From: Elysia chlorotica
Taxonomy: Eukaryota; Mollusca; Gastropoda; Plakobranchidae
Direction: 5' to 3'
Assembly: GCA_003991915.1 (NCBI GenBank)
Contig: RQTK01000155.1
Location: 236,328-300,327 of the forward strand
Length of the DNA stretch: 64,000 bases
Shown here: one piece after another, positions 24,394 to 35,611 of the stretch
Layout of the letters: the number at the start of each line of letters is the position of its first letter
Position numbering within the stretch: position 1 is the stretch's first letter
The notes under the pieces: generated by a model
Seen by the model: only the letters and a program-made list of their open reading frames with translations
Told to the model about the DNA's origin: nothing
Databases searched by the model: none
Made by a program: the position numbers and the translations under genes

Positions 24394-26438
24394 GCTCTTG
24401 TTAAAAAATCATGACATGAAATAAGATGCAGTTTTGATCTGAAAATGAAATGAAAAAAAAATTGTTTAAAGAATCAATCAACTTTTATATATAATTTACA
24501 GGATCAAGTTTGAAACTGAGACAGACAGTGAACTAATCTTTGGAATTTAGTTTAAGAACTAATTACCTAATTTTGGAAATCCTCCTGTAAATCTCTTCTA
24601 TCATATCCTATTTTATTTTTCTATGTCCCAAATTAGAGATTGTCCTTAAATTTTTAGCCCTTTATGGATTTTTAAGCCAATCTTTGTGCTTTCTGTGTTG
24701 AGTTTATGTACCGTTTGCTAATGCACTAGAACTTCCAGCTTCCATGTATACAAGAACTCTAAATCTAGTTTAAAATTAGACAAACAAAGATTTCCTGTGT
24801 CGCTGCTAAAAAATAACACCTTTCCCATAAGCTGGCATTGACATCATATAGTACAGTCTACAGTTAAAGGGGTGGGTCACGATAAAAAACAATAAGAATA
24901 AGAAGAGAGGGGAGGGCAAGAGTAGTGACAGCTGACAGACAACTGTTGAGTAAGAACGGAGATCAAAGAGTTAAAGTCTCCAGTTTAAAACATGAGATGT
25001 TTGTGTGTAGTTGGAAAAAAACAGGCAAGGGGAAAGTTGAGATGTAGGTAGATTAATATGGGTGTGGTTGGCTCAATGTTCTAATGGTAGGCTATTGGCA
25101 GTTGTGAGGCACACATGCCTCAATGAAACATGCATCCAACCAACTATTGAGAATTAACAAAGTAGTTTGTTGAATCCTAGTTGTACTAAAGTCTAATTGA
25201 AACTAACTTCTAAGTTTTATAATTTTTTATGGGACTGCTTTGATTTCAAGCCATGGCTTCATTTCCATCAGCAAAAGAAGAGGCCTGTTTATTTTGCTTC
25301 CTACTTCACAAATATAACAACCAGGCTAACTTCTGTTTCTTAGAAAGCACCATTACATCAAATGAGACCAATGCCCTGTTGACTGTGTAATTGAGTGTTT
25401 TTTGTTCATAATATGAAGGTAATGCATTGGTGGGCCCTAAGTATCTAACTTTTGTAATCCTTCAACCCACTTCAAATTACAGGCAACAAGCAGAGGAGAT
25501 CATTGTACTATCTTAGGCCTAAGACAGAACAGTAAAGGGCCCTAAAGAAATGGTTCTAAGCTAAAAAAAAATTGACCATTATTGGAAATATGTAATAAAT
25601 GTTAAGTCTTAAAAGTAAAAACCCTGATAATTTCTGCATATATCATACAAAATGTACTAGAATAAAAAAATAAATGAGTATGTCTCGTCCAAAGCATTAC
25701 TCAATCTCACAAATACCATGAATAAAAAAAAAACAAGCAAAAATATTCCAAAGTTGTTCTTGGCTCACGAATTACCTGACAAGTTTCTACAGGGTATTTT
25801 TTCAAGACAAGAATAGATCATCACTTCACATTAATAGAACAGATGTTGCCAGAGGAACCATTTCCTGGAAAATAGCACCTTTAAATGGTTATGGAAAACA
25901 AGATGGTGTCCCCCATTCCTAAATCATGTGATCTTTATCTTATATCAAAATCCTTGTTTATGAGACATTTTGATAGTTGTAAAACCAAGTCACAACATTG
26001 TTAGACAGCTGCATTGAATGATTGGTTGCCTCTAAAATCATTATTATTATATCTTTTCCTCAACAAAACTGTCCCCACATATTTGTTACTTCTTCTCTCC
26101 CCCTAATTAACTAATCCCTTCATTCAAGCGGGAATAAAAACTTCTGAATGTAAAAGGTCTAAAACTAAAAAGTATGGTGGGAGAGCTTTAGGTGCTGCCG
26201 CACCAAAAATATGGTTCTCTACAGATTTAAAAGCATCTGTATTGTATGATGATCTTTGCCTCTTCTCAGTTTTTGGGATGCCTTTTGTTTTCGGTATTAT
26301 GTTGAAGGAATCTATCATTAAATGAGCTTATATATAAATATCTCAAGATCTATATAAATTTTCCAGATTGGTCTAATATTTTTCCTTTCCAAAGTATGCT
26401 GTCGCTGGTAACGTATTTAATATTAATCTTTTTGTAGG
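24394..26438. other. Upstream flank of SHPRH: no gene seen
   Basis: This region should hold the SHPRH promoter and 5' UTR, but I see no CpG-rich core and no TATA or initiator that I can defend. Open frames are short and of biased composition. It ends where the duplicated block begins. Confidence 0.45.
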
Positions 26439-27272
26439 GCCTTCTGTTTTTTCGATTTCTTTAGAATCCGACACACAATTCTAGATCTACTCTATATATC
26501 CAGATGGCACATATTTGCATCGGATTTATTAGACACTGCGAAAAATCATGTTCACTTTAGTTTGTGAGCAGCGAGCTCTAAGCCCGTTACAAATCTTGCA
26601 TTCTTATAAATCTGACAGCTCACCACTATACCAGAATTGATTTGAGCAGGATTAAGCCCTTTATAATAAACTACAATATTCTACTTAAAGTATAAATAAT
26701 TTTTAAATAAAAAGTGTGGATCTAATAGACGAAGGTTCAAATTTTAATGTCGTGTAAATTTTGTTTTGGTAACACCACATACACGGGCAAAATATACTAC
26801 AGAAAAAAGGGTTATTTCAGGATTAAATGTCTGAAACTACAGACTGTTTTTAAAGGTTTATATCTACCCAAGTTCACGATCAAATGTAATAGTTCTTAGA
26901 TAGAGAGATAGAGTATTAATTCAAGAACCAGTGGATATTACTCCTAGTCTCCCAGGGTTTACTTTTTGGCAATATGTTATTATGTAATCCATTACACTAT
27001 CATAATCACTGTGACTATCTGTTGAGATGATAGATATTGAGGGACACTGGGGAAACTGGACGGCAGGTATGTTAAGTGGCACAGGATTGCTTGATCTTTG
27101 TAATGAATAGAGGGAAAAGATACCACCTGCGCTTTGATACACCAATTTTCGAATTTGTGATTTTCTGTTATTCTTTCTTCGTCCGCCTTCCTCTGCCTCT
27201 CTGTCTATCTTTCACTAATTTTAGCATTTAACAGTCACATCCCACATTTCTTTCCTTCACTGTTTCACTTAA
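26439..27272. repeat. Duplicated block, part A, copy 1
   Basis: This 834-bp segment recurs in the same orientation at 28588-29418. The copies differ by only a few changes, for example a 3-base indel near TTTATAATAAACTAC. That implies a recent event or allelic sequence. It contains an open frame on the minus strand (26921-27145 and upstream). Confidence 0.93.
26921..27145 (-). CDS. Unknown small open frame in duplicated block, copy 1
   Basis: About 74 codons are open from VYQSAGGIFSLYSLQRSS to GRLGVISTGS and stop. The frame stays open upstream of the listed start for about 24 more codons (DREAEEGGRRKNNRKSQ) with no ATG, so if real it would be an exon rather than a whole gene. Composition is ordinary rather than low-complexity. 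The same frame occurs unchanged at 29067-29291, but the duplicated DNA is nearly identical throughout, so this is not evidence of selection. I do not recognise a family. Confidence 0.25.
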   Translation of the reverse strand: MVYQSAGGIFSLYSLQRSSNPVPLNIPAVQFPQCPSISIISTDSHSDYDSVMDYIITYCQKVNPGRLGVISTGS

Positions 27273-27274
27273 AC

Positions 27275-27943
27275 TTCATTCTACATACTAATATACATCC
27301 CAATTATTTACATGTAACTCTGCTTATGCACATTGTCCTTCTTTCTATATTTGCAGTTGTACAATGTCGCAATTATTCCATTTGCTCTCGGTGAAAAACC
27401 ATCTCAAAATTAAACCTTTCATGAAATCTACTCCAATATTTAGCCATCAAGGTACAACACATTTACAATTATTTCTTTGTAAACAATTCTGTTAAACTTT
27501 AAGTAAAATTAAATTTCTCTAAGGTTACAAAGTACTTAAATACTTAAAAAAAAAAAAATAACACTCATGAATGGTAATAAATTCAGATTTTTATCAACCA
27601 AGTACTAAATGGCATTATACCTGATGTAGGCCTACTTTATTAAATTTGGCTTGTAGAAAATGTTTATTTGGAGAAATAATTTAAAAATAAAACAACGATT
27701 TAATATGAATGATCATTTAAACTGGGCGATAAAATAAAATGTTGAGTTTTGAAATGTTGTCCCGGAAAATCTGCACAGGCAATGGGCTGGCACTAGTTAA
27801 TAGTAATATCAGATGGAAAGTCATTTTAAAACCTACTGGTGACCCCTCGTGAGACAGTGGTCATCGCTGGCCTGTCATGTGTCTGCTTATTTATTGATCA
27901 AAACTTAAGTGAACGCAATCAGTGTGCATTTTTGCCACTGTGG
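27275..27943. repeat. Duplicated block, part B, copy 1
   Basis: It matches 29959-30633 in direct orientation at very high identity. On the plus strand it has a TTTGCAG followed by an ATG-led open stretch (MSQLFHLLSVKNHLKIKPF) and a GTACAA, which could be an exon but is too short to support. The last 174 bases (from 27770) appear again at 28311-28484, on the other side of the MITE. Confidence 0.9.
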
Positions 27944-28289
27944 TAAACCCTCGCAGTCGCCGTAGGTCGCCGGCCACGCCTACTAAAGTGACGCTATCGT
28001 GTACCGCAATATCGTGGACCGTATCGGCTAACATAGGAAATAGTGACACCGTTGTCGTTTTAGACAGCCGGAAATAGACTCGATTGTTTCAATGGTCTTT
28101 GAATGAAAAGAATCGGCTATTGGGTTGGGAAGTTGTGATTTTTTGAAGTTTGTTGTTCTTTTCAAGTGTCTTTTCATCATGGATGATCTATTGCGTTTGT
28201 ATCAAGAAGATACAGACAGCATTTACGTTATCTCCCTTAAGTTAAGAATTGAGTGTCTGACTAGTGACTAGGCTGTAAGGGAAAAAGGG
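27943..28289. mobile_element. piggyBac-like MITE, left-truncated copy
   Basis: It matches the complete copy at 29433-29818 from base 29471 onward, so about 38 bases including the left terminal repeat are missing. The right end is intact (CTGTAAGGGAAAAAGGG, then TTAA at 28290-28293). It contains a 30-codon frame from ATG 28179 (MDDLLRLYQEDTDSIYVISL, then stop), which may be the remnant start of a transposase. Confidence 0.8.
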
Positions 28290-28310
28290 TTAAAAAATTG
28301 ACCCGCAATA

Positions 28311-28586
28311 TCTGCACAGGCAATGGGCTGGCACTAGTTAATAGTAATATCAGATGGAAAGTCATTTTAAAACCTACTGGTGACCCCTCGTGAGACAGTG
28401 GTCATCGCTGGCCTGTCATGTGTCTGCTTATTTATTGATCAAAACTAAAGTGAACGCAATCAGTGTGCATTTTTGCCACTGTGTAGAGAAAGACTTACAA
28501 TGAGACTAGTGACTAATTATGCACATTTGCCTAGTGTTTCTGCCTCTTTATTGTTTAGGGGCCTATATAGCGATTTCAGTCCAAAT
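28311..28586. repeat. Duplicated block, part C, copy 1
   Basis: It matches 30461-30736. The first 174 bases repeat the end of part B (27770-27943), so the MITE copy at 27943-28289 is bracketed by a direct repeat much longer than a target-site duplication. Confidence 0.9.
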
Positions 28587-28587
28587 A

Positions 28588-29418
28588 GCCTTCTGTTTTT
28601 TCGATTTCTTTAGAATCCGACACACAATTCTAGATCTACTCTATATATCCAGATGGCACATATTTGCATCGGATTTATTAGACACTGCGAAAAATCATGT
28701 TCACTTTAGTTTGTGAGCAGCGAGCTCTAAGCCCGTTAAAAATCTTGCATTCTTATAAATCTGACAGCTCACCACTATACCAGAATTGATTTGAGCAGGA
28801 TTAAGCCCTTTATAAACTACAATATTCTACTTAAAGTATAAATAATTTTTAAATAAAAAGTGTGGATCTAATAGACGAAGGTTCAAATTTTAATGTCGTG
28901 TAAATTTTGTTTTGGTAACACCACATACACGGGCAAAATATACTACAGAAAAAAGGGTTATTTCAGGATTAAATGTCTGAAACTACAGACTGTTTTTAAA
29001 GGTTTATATCTACCCAAGTTCACGATCAAATGTAATAGTTCTTAGATAGAGAGATAGAGTATTAATTCAAGAACCAGTGGATATTACTCCTAGTCTCCCA
29101 GGGTTTACTTTTTGGCAATATGTTATTATGTAATCCATTACACTATCATAATCACTGTGACTATCTGTTGAGATGATAGATATTGAGGGACACTGGGGAA
29201 ACTGGACGGCAGGTATGTTAAGTGGCACAGGATTGCTTGATCTTTGTAATGAATAGAGGGAAAAGATACCACCTGCGCTTTGATACACCAATTTTCGAAT
29301 TTGTGATTTTCTGTTATTCTTTCTTCGTCCGCCTTCCTCTGCCTCTCTGTCTATCTTTCACTAATTTTAGCATTTAACAGTCACATCCCACATTTCTTTC
29401 CTTCACTGTTTCACTTAA
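28588..29418. repeat. Duplicated block, part A, copy 2
   Basis: It is a near-identical direct copy of 26439-27272, offset by 2149 bases. It directly follows part C of copy 1, giving a head-to-tail tandem arrangement. Confidence 0.93.
29067..29291 (-). CDS. Unknown small open frame in duplicated block, copy 2
   Basis: The translation is identical to the frame at 26921-27145 (VYQSAGGIFSLYSLQ to GVISTGS), with the same open upstream extension lacking an ATG. No family is recognised and function is unknown. It may be an exon of an unseen gene or simply an open frame in a repeat. Confidence 0.25.
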   Translation of the reverse strand: MVYQSAGGIFSLYSLQRSSNPVPLNIPAVQFPQCPSISIISTDSHSDYDSVMDYIITYCQKVNPGRLGVISTGS

Positions 29419-29432
29419 TTCATCATTTTTAA

Positions 29433-29818
29433 CCCTTTTACACTTACAGTCGCCGCCGGTCGCCTCTATCGGTAAACCCTCGCAGTCGCCGTAGGTCGCC
29501 GGCCACGCCTACTAAAGTGACGCTATCGTGTACCGCAATATCGTGGACCGTATCGGCTAACATAGGAAATAGTGACATCGTTGTCGTTTTAGACAGCCGG
29601 AAATAGACTCGATTGTTTCAATGGTCTTTGAATGAAAAGAATCGGCTATTGGGTTGGGAAGTTGTGATTTTTTGAAGTTTGTTGTTCTTTTCAAGTGTTT
29701 TTTCATCATGGATGATCTATTGCGTTTGTATCAAGAAGCTACAGACAGCATTTACGTTATCTCCCTTAAGTTAAGAATTGAGTGTCTGACTAGTGACTAG
29801 GCTGTAAGGGAAAAAGGG
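29433..29818. mobile_element. piggyBac-like MITE, complete copy with TTAA target sites
   Basis: The 386-bp element begins CCCTTTTACACTTACAG and ends CTGTAAGGGAAAAAGGG, an imperfect terminal inverted repeat of about 17 bp. Both ends are flanked by TTAA (29429-29432 and 29819-29822). TTAA targets and CCC...GGG ends are hallmarks of the piggyBac superfamily. It is too short for a transposase; only a 30-codon frame starting MDDLLRLYQEATDS remains, so it is non-autonomous. Confidence 0.85.
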
Positions 29819-29879
29819 TTAACATACTGTCTTGCTTGTAAAATCACTCTTAACAATTGGCAAATTTCTGCCTCATTTG

Positions 29880-29951
29880 TCTGTCTATCTTTCACTAATT
29901 TTAGCATTTAACAGTCACATCCCACATTTCTTTCCTTCACTGTTTCACTTT
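29880..29951. repeat. 72-bp direct repeat beside the MITE
   Basis: The sequence from CTGTCTATCTTTCACTAATT to CTGTTTCACTT is also present at about 29346-29417 (end of part A, copy 2), on the other side of the MITE, and at 27199-27270 in copy 1. It is separated from the MITE by about 58 bases of unique sequence. Confidence 0.88.
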
Positions 29952-29958
29952 TAAAAAT

Positions 29959-30736
29959 TTCATTCTACATACTAATATACATCCCAATTATTTACATGTA
30001 ACTCTGCTTATGCACATTGTCCTTCTTTCTATATTTGCAGTTGTACAATGTCGCAATTATTCCATTTGCTCTCGGTGAAAAACCATCTCAAAATTAAACC
30101 TTTCATGAAATCTACTCCAATATTTAGCCATCAAGGTACAACACATTTACAATTATTTCTTTGTAAACAATTCTGTTAAACTTTAAGTAAAATTAAATTT
30201 CTCTAAGGTTACAAAGTACTTAAATACTTAAAAAAAAAAAAATAACACTCATGAATGGTAATAAATTCAGATTTTTATCAACGAAGTACTAAATGGCATT
30301 ATACCTGATGTAGGCCTACTTTATTAAATTTGGCTTGTAGAAAATGTTTATTTGGAGAAATAGTTTATAAAAATTTAAAAATAAAACAACGATTTAATAT
30401 GAATGATTTAAACTGGGCGATAAAATAAAATCTTGAGTTTTGAAATGTTGTCCCGGAAAATCTGCACAGGCAATGGGCTGGCACTAGTTAATAGTAATAT
30501 CAGATGGAAAGTCATTTTAAAACCTACTGGTGACCCCTCGTGAGACAGTGGTCATCGCTGGCCTGTCATGTGTCTGCTTATTTATTGATCAAAACTTAAG
30601 TGAACGCAATCAGTGTGCATTTTTGCCACTGTGTAGAGAAAGACTTACAATGAGACTAGTGACTAATTATGCACATTTGCCTAGTGTTTCTGCCTCTTTA
30701 TTGTTTAGGGGCCTATATAGCGATTTCAGTCCAAAT
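29959..30736. repeat. Duplicated block, parts B and C, copy 2
   Basis: This is the uninterrupted version of B plus C. It matches 27275-27943 and 28311-28586 as one continuous run, which shows that copy 1 is the rearranged one. Homology ends near 30736, after TTTCAGTCCAAAT. Confidence 0.9.
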
Positions 30737-30775
30737 TTCGCTGTACACACTTTTAATCCAGTGTTTTTGTCCAAA

Positions 30776-31510
30776 TTTTGCTATATTTTACACACTAGAT
30801 CTAAATTATAGATTTAATATGGATCTAGATCTAGATCTATCTTTATGAGTGTTTTGGTTGAAATAACAATTTTTATGGTCAGACTATTTAAATTTAAAAG
30901 CTTAGACTACAGAAGCTGTTTTCAATTTAACGTTTCATGATTTACTGTGATGAAAAATAATTGACATACACATGTCCATTATTTAGACAGAATCTATATA
31001 GATAGATCTGAATCTAGTTAGGGGCCTAGATAAAACGCTACAAGTAGCAACATTTGAACAAAAATACTAGAGCCTAGATCTAGACTAGATTCTAATTCTG
31101 TATAGCCTACAAATCTAGGGCTCCAAGATTCAGCCATGGTTAAAATATAGCCTAGAATCTAGGTCTGGAGATCATCAGGCCTGGATCTCTCTAGACTAGT
31201 CTAACTTTACTCTAGATCTAAAATCTAAATTATAGATCTAGATTAGATCTAGATCTAGATCTAGATCTAGAATGATTAGATTAGATATAGATCTATATCT
31301 AAATCTAGATCTCTAGAGATTTGTGTATCTAAAGAAATCCTGGAAACCCTAACCAACAGAGTGCCAAGTCAAGATTCAGTCTTTGGCAATGCATTAAATC
31401 CTGAATATAATATCTAAAGGTACACAATAGATATAGTATAATAGATCCATTAAATTTGTAAACATTGTTTACCATTCTCAAAGTCTTAGATCTCTAGATC
31501 TGTCTGACTA
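30776..31510. repeat. AGATCT/TCTAGA-rich patch 1
   Basis: Many overlapping copies of the hexamer palindromes AGATCT and TCTAGA occur, densest at 31195-31320, as imperfect tandem runs rather than one clean array. The same patch type occurs at 36680-37370 and 58520-59050. Confidence 0.85.
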
Positions 31511-33090
31511 AAGTGAAAAGTGAAACTCGGAATGTATTTATAGGAAGTGGCTATAGACTATCACATATCAAGTTTTGCCTTTCCGTCGCAAAACATTGTC
31601 GGTCCGTCAACGGAAATAAAGCTGTTATCCGTCGTACGACAGCCGGTGTATCTCGAGGAACAAATAACCACTAAAAATGCATCTCTGCATATCGTCTGTG
31701 TCTGCCCGATATGCATGTATGAGTTGGTATATTCACACCTTAAAGCTGTCACAGCCATTAGTTGGATCACCAAGTAATTCCACCCCAAGGCTGCCGCAGG
31801 TGTACGCTACAAAGATTATATTATTTTCCCGTCCGTCTCCGGTATATCTCAATAAAATATGCTCATTAGGTTTTGGTCTCCGATCAAGAATTACTATTTT
31901 GCATGCGCAGTTACTGTTGAATATTTATAATCGAATGAATCAAGTAGGCCTACTGACCGCATCTAACCCTCTCAGATTATTATTTTACGATGCGAATTGA
32001 CGCTTCCATAAATATATTTGAAAATTAATATAATTTCAGGAATGTATTTAAAGAAACACTTTTATAACAACCTATTGAACTTTAAAGACCCATTGCTCAA
32101 TCTTAATATCAACAACATTTTATGGAATTGTCATTCATGACCGAAAACAACTTTTTAAAAGCATTTTATATAATAATATTGGCTCGATAATAATTATTTA
32201 TCTATGAAATTTTTTTAAAAGGCAATGATGAGAGGGGAAAAAATCAGGAAAAGGTTGCGAAGGCCAAACAAAAGACTTCCTAAAAAGTATAAGCTTTTCA
32301 GATCTTTCATTTTTTTTTCTTTTGTACACTGCAGGTACATCATAGGCGTTTTTGCTTCTTTAATCATATTATGAAAACAAATTATTAAATAACAAGCTAT
32401 AAAGATATATCGGATGGAAAAATAATTATAGTAGGGCAATTGAAAATGAAATATTATCTTGCTTAGTGAAATTCGATGACACTTCTAAAGCTTTGTCCTA
32501 TTTTAAAACATGCTAATAACTAAATAAGAGAAAGGTGAGCTTAGGATGCTTGTTGGAGTACAAACCAAAGTGACTCTATAATCTATGTCTAATTCTAAAT
32601 ATGGACCTTCTGGTATCATCGACACCGATAAAAGAGAATACACCCGGACAGCACCTCACTAGATTATTTATTGACAAAAAGTGTATATTTTTCAAAGTTT
32701 AATATATAATGTGATTGTGCGCGGTAATCCCGAATACTGTCGATAAAATAAATGTATAGAAAACAGAACGGTTATTACAAGAAGCTCCATAGACGGCCTA
32801 TAAATGTACACAGACAAAATATGCATGAGAGCAACTCTGAGCTACACAAGAAAGGTCCACACTGTTCTGGCTTGACTCACAGAATTATGGGAATGAGACC
32901 GCTTCCGTTCCCAAATCCCTAATTGCTTTCTGTTCGACTTAAATCGATTTTCTAACCTACACTATCCATTAAAATTTTTTTTAACCAGATCCATACAAAC
33001 AAAACCGCAACTAATGAGATATAGACCTGGCTCAAGATCTATTTATAGAATAGGAAACGATTACTGCTGCTACCTTGCTACAGTGTACCA
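31511..33090. other. Spacer without recognisable gene
   Basis: It is AT-rich with only short overlapping open frames on both strands near 31547-32000. None has a recognisable domain, splice pattern or start context. A CACCAC run starts the microsatellite zone at about 33095. Confidence 0.5.
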
Positions 33091-33157
33091 TCATCACTAC
33101 CACCACCACCACCACCACCACCACCACTACTACTAATCTAAATGTAGAATAAAGCAA

Positions 33158-33266
<109 letters not shown>

Positions 33267-33517
33267 GAGGGCGCGGTGTTACAGGGGTAGAACATCGGCT
33301 TCCGACGCAAAAGGTCCCGAGTTCGAATCCTGGCTGTTGCGTTCCCTACTGGTTCGGTCGGTGTCAGTATAATGTGACAGGCTGAGACAGGAGTCATGGT
33401 ATCCCCGCCCTGTCTCGTGTGTGACAGCACATACAATTGTCAGACGTCCGTCTTGGGGCCGTCCACAATATAGCCTATATAGTGCTGCTGTTGGACGTTA
33501 AACCAACCCAACCAACC
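33267..33517 (+). mobile_element. tRNA-derived SINE, family 1, inside CTA array
   Basis: The head GGGCGCGGTGTTACAGGGGT carries a box A-like element and GGTCCCGAGTTCGAATCC a box B, so it derives from a tRNA and would be read by Pol III in the plus direction. A body of about 170 bp follows, then the tail TTGGACGTTAAACCAACCC. Related copies lie on the minus strand at 44554-44797, 57445-57676 and, in part, 52397-52490. Confidence 0.88.
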
Positions 33518-33845
<328 letters not shown>

Positions 33846-34059
33846 GAGAGAACGAGAGTGAGAATTTAATGGAAAAGTATTTATAAATAATTTAATATAT
33901 CTACATGTCTATATTTTGCTTTCCATCTACTGTGCTATATAACGTGTTATGCATCTTCTTTTTTTTTTCTAACTTACTGACGCGAGACTTTTCAACTTTA
34001 TTTTAAAAAAGTCTTAAGGTCATCTCAGGAAGATGCTGTTCGGCTCTAGTCGCACATTC

Positions 34060-35030
34060 TGAAAAAGTCCGTCGGTGACTCAGTGTTCGCTTAGCTCACG
34101 CGTGCGATGAATTTAGACTTACTATTAGCCTCAAGAAAACCAACATAATGGGCCAAGACGTCAGCAGCGTCTCCTGGATATCAATTGGTGACCGCACCTT
34201 GGAGGTGGTGGAGAACTTTACCTACCTGGGCTCCACGATGTCCAGAAACCTTTCACTGGACACTGAGCTGAAAACTCGTATCGGCAGAGCAGCAACAGCA
34301 ATGGCCCGCATAACAAAAAGTAACAAAAATGATATGAAGCAACCCCATGCCGACAACAATATACCAGAATATACTAGACTCGCGCCCTAAGCACGCTCTT
34401 CTGCAGCAGCGAGTCATAGACCCTCTATACGCGCTATGAGAGCAGACTCAATGACTTCCATCTGTGTAATCTCAGAAAAAAATCACATGTCAGGACCGCG
34501 TCCCAAACACAGACGTGCTTGCCACATCAAATATATATCCCAAACACGTTTGACCTCCTCTCCCAGAGACGTCTGCGCTAGCTTTGTCACGTGGTACGCA
34601 TGCAGGTTGGCCAAATTCCGAAAAGCGTTCTGTAAGGGGAGCTTGCTACTGGCACAAGACCAACAAGGCAGACCGTTTCTCAAGTTCAATTCAAGGATGT
34701 CTGCAACATCCCCCGCTAACCATGGCTGCTGACCAAGACGCTTGGTGGCTCACAATGAAGAGTAGCGCACAGCTGTGCGAGAAGAGAATGGAGGACCAGT
34801 GGAAGACGAAAAGACAGCGCGGACCACAGGAGGCGGCATCAGTTGCAGTACCGGTTTTGGGGGGGGTTTCACCAGCAGAAATTGCATTAGCATCTGCCGC
34901 TCCCGAACGGCCTGTTCAGCCCACATGCGCTGTCATTCAATTCTCAGACAGACTTTACCAGCCGCAAAGACTATTGTTTTCCGAGACTGACGGACGCCAA
35001 AAACATAACTATCTATCTAAGCTTATATAA
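34060..35030 (+). mobile_element. RTE-type LINE fragment (C-terminal part of reverse transcriptase ORF)
   Basis: Translated pieces match the end of RTE/BovB-like ORFs: LTISLKKTNIMGQDV, then LEVVENFTYLGSTMS and LDTELKTRIGRAATAMARIT (34130-34310). Later, in a different frame, come LLSQRRLRWLCHVVRM near 34550-34600 and MEDQWKTKRQRGP at 34785-34825, and the end of the usual C-terminal zinc-finger region. Frames change several times and stops interrupt it, and the catalytic part of the RT is absent, so it is a dead 5'-truncated copy. Confidence 0.85.
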
Positions 35031-35049
35031 TTATTTTATTGTATTGTCC

Positions 35050-35440
35050 TACCTTGAGAGTACCGTCATTTTTGTGCGACACATGTGTTTCGAGCGATTT
35101 TGTCAACCGCTCTCTTCGGGCGTCTGACGTAACTGGCGTTTGGTTGCATGAATCCCGCCTTTTTCTAGCGCTTGTCCTTTGAAGTTTTGCAGTAAATGTT
35201 TATAGCGGTACGGGCAAGTTGTGTATAGCTCTCTTCTTTTATTGAGGTTTGGTTTTAGCTTGAGGGTGTCAAATTTTTCTGAAATGCATAGGTTGCACCG
35301 CTCGCTTGCTGGGGAGTAGGGCTCTGCTGTTTTAATGATGTCCCATGAAATTTTGTAGTCAACATTTTGCTCTTTTAATTCCCATGTTAGTTCACTAAGC
35401 GTTGTGGCTGATTTTTTATGTTTAAATCTGAAGCTTGATG
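35050..35440 (-). mobile_element. Penelope-like element fragment (end of GIY-YIG region)
   Basis: On the minus strand a continuous frame reads KHKKSATTLSELTWELKEQN, then VDYKISWDIIKTAEPYSP, ASERCNLCISEKFDTLK, LNKRRELYTTCPYRYKHLL and ends TPEESG and stop at about 35090. This is the pattern of the C-terminal part of Penelope-like retroelement proteins (the WELK...NVDY, RCNLC...EK and NKR.EL signatures). The upstream part is cut off where the ATCT array begins. It is a fragment. Confidence 0.75.
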
Positions 35441-35470
35441 ATAACCATCTGTTTATCCAGCCATCTGTTC

Positions 35471-35611
<141 letters not shown>

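Noticed and set aside
31547-32000. Three overlapping open frames near 31.5-32.0 kb
   Set aside because: They overlap on opposite strands, have no domain and no splice context, and the region matches nothing I know.
33267-33345. Possible functional tRNA gene
   Set aside because: Boxes A and B are present, but the arms do not pair well and a conserved non-tRNA body follows in several copies, so it is a SINE head.
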